A stretch of DNA of 64,000 nucleotides from Manis javanica (lineage: Eukaryota; Chordata; Mammalia; Pholidota; Manidae). The notes below the pieces were generated by a model. It saw only the letters and a program-made list of their open reading frames with translations. It did not search any database and was not told where the DNA came from. Below, in pieces: positions 46,788-56,631 of this stretch; within the stretch, counting starts at the first letter, position 1, and every line of letters starts with the position of its first letter. The DNA lies in assembly GCF_040802235.1 (NCBI RefSeq), contig NC_133156.1, positions 26,183,343 to 26,247,342 on the forward strand. The letters run 5' to 3'. The translations under genes and the position numbers were made by a program.

Positions 46788-47960
46788 GATTCGGGTATGG
46801 ATGGCAAAGGGGGTGCATGGGAGATGCGGAGCTTCAAGGGATCAGAGGGATGAGGCGTGGTAGAGTAGACAGCATCTTGGGCTGTATCTGAAGGACTCTG
46901 GATTGTGACTGATGGGTCTTGGGTGTCCAGAGAAGGTGGGTCTTGGGTATTTGGTTTTAACTTGGAGATATGAATCTAAGGGGTGACAGAGTTATCAGGC
47001 AGTGAGAGCTTGGCGGCCGAGGGGGTGCAGAGAATAACTGGGTGTGGACTTTCTCATTTCGGGGTGAGAGAGGGCCGATCTTCTGGTGGCTTATAAAACA
47101 CTAGTTGGCCGGGCTGTAAGACAGGAGGATTTTGGGAGGCAGATGGATCAGGAAGGAGCTAATCCTGATATTTCCACAATTCAGTGCGGAGGAGGGAGAG
47201 TAGTGGAAGGGCTATATTGGGAGGAATTGGTCCTTTGTGGGAAGGGAGCCCCGGGGGTAGAATCGGGCGACTGTACATGATCTCAAAGGGCGACAAGAAG
47301 GAAGGTTTCTTTGGGAGGGCTCGAATGCGGAGTAGAGCTAAGGGAAGTAAGCGAACCCAGTTAAGGTGTAGTTCTAGAGACAGTTTGGTCAGGATGTCTT
47401 TTAGAGTCCTATTGGCTCTTTCTACTTTTCTTGAAGCTTGTGGTCGATAAGGACAATGTAAATGCCAGGGGAGCGAGAGCGACTTGGAGAGGTTCTGGAT
47501 AATTTGGGCAGTGAACTCAGGGCCGTTATCTGATTGGAGGGAAGTGGGCATCTCAAACCTAGGAAAGATCTGGGTGAGGAGGATAGAGGCAACTACGGAC
47601 GCTCATTTGTTAGTAGTGGGGAAAGCTTCGTCCCATCTTGAAAATGTATCTACTAGCACGGGTAGGTATCTGGTATGTCGTACAGGGGGAATGTTAGTGA
47701 AGTTTATTTGCCAATCTGCAGCAGGGACATTACCCCTTGCTTGATGAGCCGGGAAGGGTCGGGCTTTGAGGGGGGTATTAGGGTTAGTGCGTTGGAAGAT
47801 GGTGCACTTGGAGGTGATTTGGTTAAGTAGGGTTTTGTCTTTAGGAGAGAGAGGAAAAAAAGATTGTAAAAAATGGATCAAGGATTGGGGGCTGGGATGG
47901 AACAGATCATGTAAGAGGCGGAAGAGAGACTCTGTCTTGAGAGCAGAGGGCGTCTTGTGA
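46784..47960 (-). pseudogene. ERV pol: integrase, disrupted
   Basis: Integrase inserts viral DNA into the host genome. The zinc-binding HHCC region begins near 47,925 (HDLFH), but the second half of the CxxC pair is altered (CTIF). The catalytic core follows. In the segment that should hold the first catalytic Asp the residue is Asn (QINFT, about 47,700), whereas the SDNGPEF segment near 47,525 and the Glu in RKVERANR near 47,420 are preserved. In-frame stops are at 47,603-47,605, 47,159-47,161, 47,054-47,056 and 46,976-46,978. The C-terminal domain runs to a TGA at 46,784-46,786 that overlaps the env ATG. The frame differs from the RNase H frame upstream. Confidence 0.88.
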
Positions 47961-48431
47961 TAAGGCTAAAACCGCAAGGGCAGACGGATTGTTGTCTGGT
48001 GTGCTTTCTGATAGGGCAACTGACCGGGCTACTCTGTCGGCTTTGTTGTTACCTCTTGCAATGGGGGAGTCATCTTTTTGATGTGATTTGCAGTGGACTA
48101 TGCCTAGTCGGTGTGGGAGTTGTGAAGCCTCTAGAAGTTTAGTAATTAAGGCTGAATTAGTTATGGAATTCTTTTTTGTGGTGAGGAGGCCTCGTTCTTT
48201 CCATACTGCCGCGTGGGACAAGAGAATGTGGAATACGTACTTGGAGTCAGTGTACAATGTAAGAGACGTGTCCCGGGCCAGAGTGCAAGCTCTGGTGGCT
48301 GCAATGAGTTCAGCCTGATGATTGGTTGTACCAGGGGGTAGGGCTCGTGCCTCAATGACATCTTCAAGGGAGATTACTGCATATCTTGAGTAGTGGGTGC
48401 CGTCATGTTTAATGGAGGACCCATTAGTAAA
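47907..48431 (-). pseudogene. ERV pol: RNase H domain, disrupted
   Basis: The domain is open from 48,431 to 47,907. The first catalytic motif reads FTNGSS, with Asn in place of the expected Asp. AELIA (Glu), YTDSKY (Asp) and GNNKAD (Asp) are intact. The reading frame differs from both the RT segment before it and the integrase after it, so it could not be translated as part of one polyprotein. Confidence 0.88.
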
Positions 48432-49543
48432 CTAATGCCCGTAGGCAGGGGGCCCATCCCCGAACTGTGGGGTTTAATTGCTTGGAGAGATAAGCTACTG
48501 GGGCAAAGGATGGGCCATAATATTGGCCTAGGACTCTTAGAGCTTGACTGGACCTCTCATGAATGTATAATGAGAAGGGCTTCGACAAATCAGGAAGATG
48601 GAGAGCTGGGGCTTCTACAAGGGCTTGATGGAGCTTAATGAAGGAGTGTCGGGGTGAGGAGGATAATGGTTTTTTAGGGGGGCTCTTGCTGAGGTCGTAT
48701 AGGGGTCTTGCCAACAGGGAGCAGGGAGAAGTTAGGGATCTACGTTCTAAAATATCTAGCCAGGCTTAGAAAGGAAAGGATTTCTGTCTTGGTTTTGGGA
48801 ATGGGTAGGTCAGAGAGGAGCTATTTTCTGTCTAAGGTAATGGACTTTCTTTGTTGAGATAGAAGGAATCTGAGGTAAGTGACAGAAGGAGAAGAGATTT
48901 GAGCTTTGACGGGGGATACTCGGTAACTTCTGGAAGCTAGAAGGTTAAGTAGGGAAGCAGTGTCAAGTTGAGACTGTTCCCACGAGAGACGGCAGAGTAG
49001 AAGATTGTCTTTGTATTATAAGGTGGACTTGGAGTGATCATGATGAAACTGTTTGAGGTCCTGAGCTAGGACCTGTCTAAAAATATGGGGACTATCTAGG
49101 AAGCTTTGTGGCAAAACTGTCTAAGTGAGTTGTTTAGAATGTCTTGTGTATGGGTCTGTCCAGGTGAAGATGAAAAAATCTTGGGAGCAGGGGTCTAGAG
49201 GGATAGAAAAATGGGTCCTTGAGATCTAGGACTGAGAAGTGGGATGCTGAGGCAGAGATCTGCGATAAAAGGCTGTATGGATTTGGAACTAAGGGATGGA
49301 TAGGGACAACGGCTATGTTGATGAGGCGAAGGTCTTGGACAAGGCGGAAAGATCCGTTGGTTTCTTTAACAGCTAATACGGGGGTATTAAATGGGGAGTG
49401 AGTGGGTCTGCTTGAATGATGGGTTGGAGGCTTATGGGGGCTGAAGTGGTTAGGGGGTATTGGGCCTGACAGATATACTGAGAGGGGTCACATAATTTGA
49501 TAGAGGCAGGGGGACATAGGGCCACGGAGGGGCTTGTAATGTC
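48424..49543 (-). pseudogene. ERV pol: reverse transcriptase, disrupted
   Basis: RT segments are recognisable in order. A fingers/palm block with NTPVLAVKETNGSFRLVQDL lies near 49,340-49,390, and the VLDLKD motif with the first catalytic Asp lies near 49,230. The YxDD box at 49,004-49,015 now reads YKDN and is preceded by a TAA at 49,016-49,018. The thumb and start of the connection are at 48,424-48,714. Two further stops occur between the YxDD box and 48,714, and at least one frameshift lies before the box. The segment ends at CLRALV, where the sequence jumps straight into RNase H, so most of the connection subdomain (roughly 100 codons compared with family length) is missing. Confidence 0.88.
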
Positions 49544-50060
49544 CTAAACTTTGGGATTTACAGGGTGTATGAGGGCAGAACCGGAGCTTTCATTTGGTAG
49601 AGGGGGGTCGTTGGCTATGAGGGCCATCAGAAAGGGAGTACTGGGGGCTGTGGGAGTGGATATAGTTATGGAAACGTGGAGGAGGGAAAGGATGTCTCGT
49701 CCTAGTAAAGGGATGGGACACTGGGGCATAACCAGGAAGGAGTGGGAGAAAGGTATGGGATTGTCTAGGATTGTGCATAAAAAAGGGGGGGGGTTTTAAT
49801 GGGAAAATCTGTTTACCTCCTACCCCGACTATAGGAGTAATGGCTGGCATGGTAGGGCCCCGGTATTCTTGCAAGACTGAGAAGGTGGCTCCTGTATCTA
49901 GGAGGAAGGAGATGGGGTGACCGTCTACTGTTAAAGTAACCCTGGGCTCCTGTTTGGTGATGGAAATGGTTGGGCGAGAAGCCCCCGGGCCCCATCAATC
50001 TTCTTCTGCCAGCCCCACTATGGCGGGCTTAGGATGGGGGTTGTTTGTCCAGCCTCCCCT
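49544..50060 (-). pseudogene. ERV pro: aspartic protease, frameshifted
   Basis: The protease follows gag in the same frame. The active-site motif LLDTGAT is at about 49,890-49,910 and the second conserved motif, LLGRD, near 49,705 in a different frame. The shift coincides with the homopolymers aaaaaa and ggggggggg at 49,780-49,793. A TGA at 49,995-49,997 separates gag from pro at the position where gammaretroviruses have a read-through stop. UGA rather than UAG is used here. Confidence 0.88.
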
Positions 50061-51000
50061 TCAGGTGGTTGGGCAATCAGACCCCCAGTGGCCCTTTTTG
50101 TGGCATCTGGGGCATGGGGTGGTAGGAGATCTGGGGGAGGGGCACGCCCTTGACCAATGTCCCTCTTTTCCGCACTTGAAACAAGCTCCTGGGGGGGGCT
50201 TGTCTGTAGAGGGGCGCTCAGGTTGTGGTTTTATTAGCTGGGCCAACATCTGGAAATTGGCCTGATCAGCTTTTTGTTTACGGCGTTCTTTCTCCTCCTC
50301 CCGGTTATGGAAGACTTTAAAGGCCACTGTTAGGATCTCAGTCTGTGAGGTAGCGGGGCCCTGTTCTAACTTTTTGAGTTTAGCTTTAATGTCGGGGTAG
50401 CTTTGAGCTAGGAAGTATGTCATAAGGACCTGTCTTCTTTCAGGTGTTTCTGGGTCCAGGCTGGTATACTGTAATAGGGCTTGAGTGAGTCTGTCTAAGA
50501 ACTTGGAGGGGGTTTCATCTCTCTTTTGAATTATGTCTTGGAGCTTTTGAAAATTGACTACTTTACGAGCTGCCTTTTTTAGACCTGCTATTAAGCAGGA
50601 GGCAAAAATATCTCGAGAGTGGAGGCCTACGGCGGTGTTATAATCCCAGTGTGGGTCTTGTTCGGGGACAGCAGTGGGGCCAGGGGGACAGGTGGGGTCA
50701 GTCCTGTGGGTTTCGGTAGCATGTGTTTGGGCGAAGTCCCAGGCTCATCTACGCTCTTCAGGGAGGAGAGTATTGGCCAGGAGCATGAAAATGTCATGAT
50801 GCATGAGGCTGTAAGACTGGAGGGTCCACTGAAACTCCCTGATGTATGTCATGGGATCAGTGGAAAAGGAACTTAGGCGTTTCTCTAGTTGGGCTAAATC
50901 TCCTAAGGAGAAAGGGATGTGAACGCGCATGATGCTTTCGGATCTTGCTACCTCCCGGAGGGGGGCGATAATTTTGGGAGGCTCTCGGGACTGAGTCTGA
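50061..51000 (-). pseudogene. ERV gag: capsid and nucleocapsid, disrupted
   Basis: The capsid begins near 50,990 and reads to a TGA at 50,745-50,747. The same frame then continues through the rest of capsid to a highly charged KR/E-rich linker and nucleocapsid. Two CCHC zinc knuckles are present: [14 protein letters not shown] (about 50,145-50,190) and [14 protein letters not shown] (about 50,070-50,112). An extra TGA at 50,061-50,063 follows the second knuckle, before the usual end of gag. Two knuckles rather than one is seen in some class I ERVs. Confidence 0.9.
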
Positions 51001-51165
51001 GGGGGACTGAAGTGTTCTGGCTCAGTCTGTGGGGGAGTGACACGGTCTAGCCATGCCTAGTCGAGCAGGTCCTGAAGTGCAGAAGGGGGCAAAGAAAATA
51101 AAGATAGAATTAGACCCACATGTTGCCAGCTAGCAGCTCAGCTGCTTACTTCTGCCACTCTAGTT

Positions 51166-51227
51166 GGGCTTGAACTCATGACTCTGAATTAAGAGTCCCA
51201 TGCTCTACTAACTGAGCTGCAGCAGGG
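51166..51227 (-). repeat. tRNA-Lys(CUU)-like fragment
   Basis: On the minus strand a D-arm/A-box-like CAGCTCAGTTAGTAGAGC is followed by an anticodon-loop-like ACTCTTAAT and a B-box-like AGTTCAAGCCC. The 62-nt stretch is flanked by an 8-bp repeat, ctctagtt (51,158-51,165 and 51,228-51,235). It lacks the 3' acceptor strand and a good T stem, so it is not a functional tRNA gene. Confidence 0.6.
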
Positions 51228-51371
51228 CTCTAGTTAATTGCTTATGGAATGCGTTGTTCTCTATTCCTGCCACATCGGCAAGTGGGGGAAGGGCATAGCT
51301 AGAAACAGGGGCGGTGTTTCTACACATCTTCAAGGTCTCCCTATTTTCAGAGTGAGGAGTCTTGGCAAGAT

Positions 51372-51443
51372 ATGTTTTTGTGGACAGATAACTTCTAAGG
51401 ACTGCACATGTTTTTGTGGACAGATAACTTCTAAGGACTGCAC
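51372..51443. repeat. Perfect 36-bp tandem duplication
   Basis: Positions 51,372-51,407 and 51,408-51,443 are identical. A partial third unit may begin at 51,444. It lies in the foreign block within gag. Confidence 0.95.
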
Positions 51444-51600
51444 CGGTTTTTGTTTAGCTTGTGCTTTCCCATGCTGCGTTCAGACATGGGGGAAGGTGCT
51501 TTCCCATTCTCCCTACAAACATGTGAGAAGACAAAGGTGGTCCCTAACAGGGGAGAAATAGGTGATGAGGGCAAAGATGGAGGAGGCCCCCGGGACCTAG

Positions 51601-52059
51601 TTAAAGGGGGGGCGCTGAAAGGCTCAGGCTTAATCTGCGGGGGACGAAGGCGGAGGAGGTGAGATGGGGGAGGAGATAGTGGGGAAGGAAGGGAGAAGGG
51701 CTGTTGTAGGAGAAGAAGGGGAAGGGAGTGAACGGGAGGCTTCTGTGGGGGCAGCGGCTTGCAGGGTAGGAGAACTTGGGAGGGGGCGAGGGGAGGAGGC
51801 GGAAAGCTTCGATATAGGGAATCTCCTTCCATTTTTTCAGGCGCTGGCAGTAGTTAAAAAGATCGCGAGTGATGTTAGGATCAAGAGTTCCCCCTGCAGG
51901 CCATTGGTTGTTATTGTGTAGGGGGTATGTCGGCCAATCTTGGGAGCAATATTTATGGAGAAGTTTTGGTTTTATATCAGGCATCAGGGAGAGGGTAGCC
52001 AGATGCTTAAGCAGGCATTCAAGAGGTGAACTTTCAGGGAGGGATGAGGAGGCTCCCAT
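51601..52059 (-). pseudogene. ERV gag: matrix and proline-rich region, disrupted
   Basis: The ATG at 52,057-52,059 gives MGASSS, a myristoylation-type start typical of retroviral matrix. An upstream in-frame extension to 52,128 is less likely to be the start because it would bury the Gly-2. The matrix domain is open to about 51,790. A proline-rich p12-like region then continues in another frame (51,431-51,832), indicating a frameshift. Nothing downstream stays in the matrix frame. Confidence 0.85.
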
Positions 52060-52954
52060 GGCTAAAGGACAGAGAAGGAGACAAACAGGGGAAGATGAAC
52101 AGAGATCCTCGGACTGGAAGCAGACCACAAGGAGACAAAGGGCGTCCCTGATGATCCTTGGTGGTCTGCGGAAACTTGTATACGAGTCGGAATTTCTTAG
52201 GAAGTGTGGGTCGTCACCCAGACTTCCCTAAGAAGGCAGAGTGCCGGAGTCACGAGGTACCTAGCGCTAGGCGTTTTCGGCGGACGGAGCAGAAGGAGGA
52301 GGGGGGGAAAAGGGAGCGTTCTCATCCACAAAGGAGTCACCTCGTTTATGGCTGTTGGAGGGAGGTGCCTGAGACTCGGCCGCAGCTGTGAAGGCTTGAG
52401 GCGGGGATTTATGGCTGTTGAAGGAGGGGCCTGAGGGTCTGCCGCAGCCGTGAAGGCTTGAGGTGGGGAGAGTTCCCTCCTCATCCCCGAGCGTCAGGGC
52501 CTTGCCGGACGATCACGGTCAATGGCACTGCGATAGCTCGGGGAAGAGTGGCCCACCCCGGGGAAATTTTGCTTAAAAACTTTCAGCACTGATGGAAGGG
52601 ACGGTGAATGCGTTTATGACTGTCAGAGGAGGGGCTTGAGCGTCTGCCGCAGCCGTAAAGGCTTGAGGCGGGAATTTATGGCTTTTGGAGGAGGGGCCTG
52701 AGGGTCCGCCACAGCTGTGAAGGCCTGAGGCGGGGAGCGTTCCCTCCTCATCCCCGAGCGTCAGGGCCTTGCCGGACAATCACGGTCAATGGCACTGCGA
52801 TAGCTCGGGGAAGAGTGGCCCACTCCGGGGGGAAAACTTACCTAAAGGCCAGAGAGGAGTGGTGAGTGTGATGAGCCAGCGCTGGAAAAAGAGGACGAGG
52901 GCAAGCTGCTGCTGGTGTCGGGGGGAAGACGGGGCCCAGTTGGGGTGTCCCGTC
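52060..52954 (-). other. ERV 5' leader with nested tandem duplications
   Basis: About 900 bases between PBS and gag. A unit of about 267 bp is present twice (shared words at 52,441-52,562 and 52,708-52,831), and within each copy a 63-bp GC-rich unit beginning tttatgg(c) occurs twice (52,345, 52,408, 52,613, 52,675). The packaging signal would be expected here. Open frames in this area are by-products of the repeats. Confidence 0.85.
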
Positions 52955-52972
52955 TCCCGGGTTTCGGCACCA
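52955..52972 (-). other. ERV primer-binding site, tRNA-Phe type
   Basis: TGGTGCCGAAACCCGGGA on the minus strand begins one base after the LTR CA end. Its 18 nt are complementary to the 3' end of vertebrate tRNA-Phe including CCA (recalled sequence). Confidence 0.85.
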
Positions 52973-52973
52973 A

Positions 52974-53222
52974 TGAAAGGAAAGGAGCAACACACAGCAG
53001 CAATTCACCAGAGAGTTCCACTTTATTAGGGAAAGGTGCTGGGTTATATAGGAAGGGGCATGAATTGATTGAGGTGTCACTTCTACGGGGCTGTTGGCTG
53101 TTGGCTAGGTGCTGGGATTGGGAGGGGGGCGAGAGGTGATTGGGCTTCAGGTGGCGCCGGCGGGAACTGAGGACCCCGAAGAGAAGCCGGAAGTTTGCCA
53201 TCTTACTGGTGGGGACCCTTCA
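52974..53222 (-). repeat. ERV 5' LTR
   Basis: 249 bp, TG...CA intact (minus strand TGAAGGG...TTTCA). TATATAA is at 53,044-53,050 and AATAAA at 53,022-53,027. Six mismatches to the 3' LTR. Confidence 0.95.
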
Positions 53223-53545
53223 AAGAGAATGAAAAGACAAACACAGTCTGGGGAAATATGTGCAAAACAATATCTGACAGAGGATTTTTATCCAGAATAT
53301 ATAAAAAAAACCCTTCAAACCTCAATAAAAGTAAACTAGCCATTTTTTAAAAAAAAATTGGGTAAAAGATCTGAATAGACATTTCAACAGAGAAGGCCTA
53401 TGGATGGCAACTAAGCATGTAAGTGGCTCAATAACATTAACCATAAACATAATGCAAATTGAAACTACTTAAGATTCTACTACGTATCTACTGGAATGGC
53501 ATCCACCCATCCAAAAAAACAGTAAGAAAGAAATGGAAACCAAGA
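53223..53545 (+). mobile_element. Old L1 ORF2 tail, sense, part 2
   Basis: Continues the copy cut at 44,534. A peptide at 53,223-53,335 has L1 ORF2 words (SGEICAKQYLTEDFYPEYI), followed by 'gaatagacatttcaacagag' and 'gaatggcatccacccatcc'. Heavily decayed. Confidence 0.85.
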
Positions 53546-54534
53546 CACGGGGACTCCTGAGGACGGCCACACCGTCTCTTTGTATTTGTGTTCACATTCG
53601 CTGTCTAGCATAGTCCCAACACTCAGAATGTATTTGATTCATGCAAGGCTGTAATTCCAAGTGAAGGTCTGCCATCCTCTCCCCACTCAGTGCCTAAATA
53701 CCAGCACCCACTCCCCCCGCACCGCCCGTCTCCAGCTTTAGCCTTCTTACACGAAGTCACCCGATCGGGGCTGTGCTTTCACCACAGCAGGGCCGTCACC
53801 ATCTCATAAGGCAAACCATTTCATTGTTGAACAGCTCATGTTGAGCAAAAATCCCTTTCTCTAGTATTGACCTTCAGGTCCGCTGCGGACCGCACAGTGC
53901 GGTGAGAGCCTTCCTCCAAGCAGGGGTGCCGTGGGTCACTGTGGCACAGGGGCCAGCGCTAGGACAGGCTGAGGGGGGGAGGCACTTGCTTCAACTGCAA
54001 AATCTCATGAAATAAGGTAAATAATATTTTAATGCAGTATTTTAAGATATCAAATCAACAAACTATTGCCCTCAGAACAAACTACAATCCACCAGGGTAA
54101 ACCTCAAAAAGCTTGATGAAGATTTTTTTTAGGGCTGAATCACAGGATTACATTTCAAACTTCACCAAACCATAGCCTATTTTTTAAGGGATATTTTTGT
54201 TTGTTCTTAACAACCTAGAAGCTAAGACCTCCTACGCAGGAATAACAAATGAATCCACATCCCAGCATGCCCCGAAGGCTGCTTTTCCAGCAAGCGCATT
54301 CAGTCTTCTGGTGATAAAGCAGCCTCGGGATCACAGTTTGAAGAGGGACAAACAGACCTCCTGGAGCAAAACTGTATTTAACCAGCTGTGATCTCACCTG
54401 ACCAGTTCCAGAGAAACAAAAGATGGCAGGTGAAGTTCAGCCTGCATCTGGTGCTTCCTTGCCCTCCCACCCTTGAATTTGCTTGTCTTTCATTTGTTAA
54501 GTACCTAAGCTCAGCTCTCCGCAGAGCTACCATT
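53546..54534. other. Unannotated spacer
   Basis: Nothing recognised. GC-richer around 53,690-53,980. Confidence 0.4.
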
Positions 54535-54720
54535 TCGTTAACATCAACTAAGTGCTGGCACTGCTTGGATTTATTATGTATATTTCTTTGTTCTCACAAC
54601 AGTCTTGCAAAGAAGTTTTATTACACTTGACTCTCAGATGTATGAAGTATCTAGTCTAAGGTCACAGCTAATTTAGGTGGTAGGACTAGAAGTCAATTAG
54701 GCAGAAACACAGATATGAGC
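54535..54720 (-). repeat. MIR fragment, antisense
   Basis: 'tctcacaacagtcttgcaaa' and 'taaggtcacagctaatttag' are antisense MIR words. Confidence 0.65.
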
Positions 54721-54759
54721 GGGATGGAGAGAGAATTAAGGTCAGTAAAGCCCACTAAA

Positions 54760-55935
54760 AGGGACTCAAAAAGTTAACCAGTTAAAACTGGAAACCCAGA
54801 AAAAACTCAGAGTTAATCAGTTAATCAGTTAAAGCTTCAAAGGCCAGGAACAACTTGGCCTAAAATGTTTGAATATTCCCCAGATAAATAAAAGTATCTG
54901 AGCACAGCCCATGTCTTCATTGTGTCAATTAGATCATGCCATTGTAAAATTTACTTTGGCCTGCTAAAGGCCCACCTATAAACAGCATAGTAAAGACAGG
55001 AAAAATTCCATCTTAAAGCTAAAACTGCATTTTAAAACCCAAAAAGTTGAGAAGTAAGGTTCTTATCATATTCTAGCAAACAGACAGTAACTCAGCCCAC
55101 CTTGGAGGCAGGGCAGGCAGTACTGACTGATATGCTCCCAGACAGGAAGCTACTATCCTGGGTGGGTATCAGAGCAGTAAATTTCTTATGTTAATTTTGC
55201 AGAACTACCTGAAAAACTGATAAGAAGAGAGTTAATGTCTCATCAAGGGTGAACATTCTAGGACCACTTAACAAGTTCACATCCTAAACTCTTTGTCATA
55301 TTCCAAAAAATCCTCAACTGCCTATAAGACCCCAGACGCTAAACCTTTCGGGGTGCACCTTTCTCTGAGGTCACCCACACTTTCTAAATGCAGAGCTGTG
55401 GGTAAAGTTGAAACATTTCCAGAATTTCTCACCTGGCTTTGGTTCACCTGCATATCAACAGGCGTTCAGAGGTGTAAACAAGTAGGCTTTAGTGCATTTG
55501 CCTCTTTCCTCAGGGGTGGAGCAGTGGATCTCCAAATCAGTGGGTGAATACCTGGGCAACAGAGGGCTTATCTGTACCTAAGACTGTGAGGCGGAGGGCT
55601 GGTGTGGTTGTTGCTTGAGCAGAGTTGGCCTGGGACTGCAGTTTGTGTGCAATAAACGGGTTTTAAACTTCATTTCTCCCTTTGACTGATTTTGGATTTT
55701 AGGGGTATTTTGCCCCAGGATTTCCTTTCCCTGGACTTACAAGAGCCCTAAACTTTCTCCAACCTTTCAGGGTGCCTCTCCTATCTGAGGTCACCTGTAC
55801 TTTTTCTTTCTTTAGGTATCTTTAAACAAAACTTTTACTCTACTTCACTACTGTGCCTCTGTCTTTCAATTCTTTGTTGTGGCAGGGACAAGAACTGAGG
55901 AAAATACACAATGCCCCCTAACAAAATCTGTTACT
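54760..55935 (+). mobile_element. Class I LTR-like sequence, probably composite
   Basis: A TATA-like 'gcctataagaccccag' lies at about 55,321-55,336, a poly(A) signal in 'gcaataaacgggttttaa' at about 55,650-55,667, and a class I style end ('gacaagaactgaggaaaat'). A 45-bp motif ('aacctttcggggtgcacc' through 'ctgaggtcaccc') at about 55,342-55,385 recurs at about 55,762-55,805, which suggests a duplication or one LTR inside another. Family unknown. No TSD resolved. Confidence 0.6.
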
Positions 55936-56114
55936 CAGAGATCAAAATGATGCACTTCTCAACTTGCCCCCAACAATGGCCTTGGACCTAGTTCCTATGG
56001 CAGTAATTCCCCAGCATCATCATCATTTTTATTTTTGCCACATCTGTGTACTACTACCATAATCTGAACTATTACATACATAAGATTTTTTAAATAAATC
56101 AACTTGTTTTTATT

Positions 56115-56480
56115 TCTGTGGATAAAATGAGAGTTCCTGTGGCCAGGATTCTCACCTGGCCCTGGTTGACTAGCTCACTGCACACCTGTGGGCAATACAT
56201 GGCTGTTGACTCTATAAAAAGAGCTCCGCCCAGTGCTCTGGGTGCAACATGGTGGCAGGGCTGCAAGGCTGCAGGAGGGCAGAGCAGAGGCTGGAGTGGG
56301 GACAGGGCCAACTACAGAGGGGCCCAGAGGCAGAGACTGGCTTGCTGCCTGCAGACTCGCTCTGAGTGAATGCGATTCTAGTGACTAACCTGCCAGCTAG
56401 AAATAAACCTGGGTATAACCCTTTCACCCCAAGAAGGTTTTGCTGTCAATTTCCTTGGTCACACTGAATCCATAACAAAC
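56115..56480 (+). mobile_element. Class I-type solo LTR
   Basis: TATA box in 'ctataaaaagagctccg' (about 56,212), poly(A) signal in 'gaaataaacctgggtata' (about 56,400), and an end near 'ccataaca' (about 56,477). Compact promoter, GC-rich R/U5. Exact left end and TSD not resolved. Confidence 0.6.
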
Positions 56481-56631
56481 TTGCCCGGGGCTGAAACCCA
56501 TTGGTAAGACAATTTCAATACATTTTAAAGAGAACTTAAGTAAAGGTTTAATGAAACTTTAGATTAATTCATAAGTTAAAATTAGTATTACTTGTCATAT
56601 GTACAAAACATGTATGATGAAAATAAGACAG

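Larger units (their letters stand above)
51121..51549 (-). mobile_element. Foreign block inside gag, LTR-like (TG...CA), with tRNA-Lys-like stretch
   Basis: Gag matrix/p12 text ends near 51,560 and capsid-side text resumes near 51,095. Between them, 429 bp read TGTTAGGGAC to GGCAACA on the minus strand, with TG/CA ends and a 4-bp inverted terminal match (TGTT/AACA), as in short class II LTRs. No clear TSD or poly(A) signal is seen, so the class is uncertain. It contains a perfect 36-bp tandem duplication and a tRNA-like segment. The alternative is a composite SINE. Confidence 0.45.
44535..53222 (-). mobile_element. Complete class I (gammaretrovirus-like) endogenous retrovirus, tRNA-Phe-type PBS, antisense, defective
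   Basis: An 8.7-kb provirus on the minus strand has the order 5' LTR, PBS, leader, gag, pro, pol, env, polypurine tract, 3' LTR. The two LTRs are 249 bp each and differ at 6 positions (about 2.4%). A 5-bp TSD (aagag) lies at 44,530-44,534 and 53,223-53,227, inside an old L1 ORF2 whose halves join across the site. The primer-binding site matches the 3' end of tRNA-Phe. Class I assignment rests on the in-frame gag-pro stop layout, the pol domain order, and the CxxC and CX6CC motifs in env. Every gene is broken, so this is a fossil copy with no coding capacity for infectious particles. Confidence 0.95.

Noticed and set aside
47184..47450. Plus-strand open frames across 44.7-52.4 kb as genes
   Set aside because: They are antisense shadows of the retroviral pol, gag and env genes and of the GC-rich leader.
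51166..51227. Functional tRNA-Lys gene
   Set aside because: No 3' acceptor strand and a poor T stem. It lies inside a foreign block in a retrovirus.
52345..52831. Leader repeats as a host minisatellite
   Set aside because: They lie precisely between the PBS and gag of the ERV and share its orientation, so they are treated as part of the provirus.
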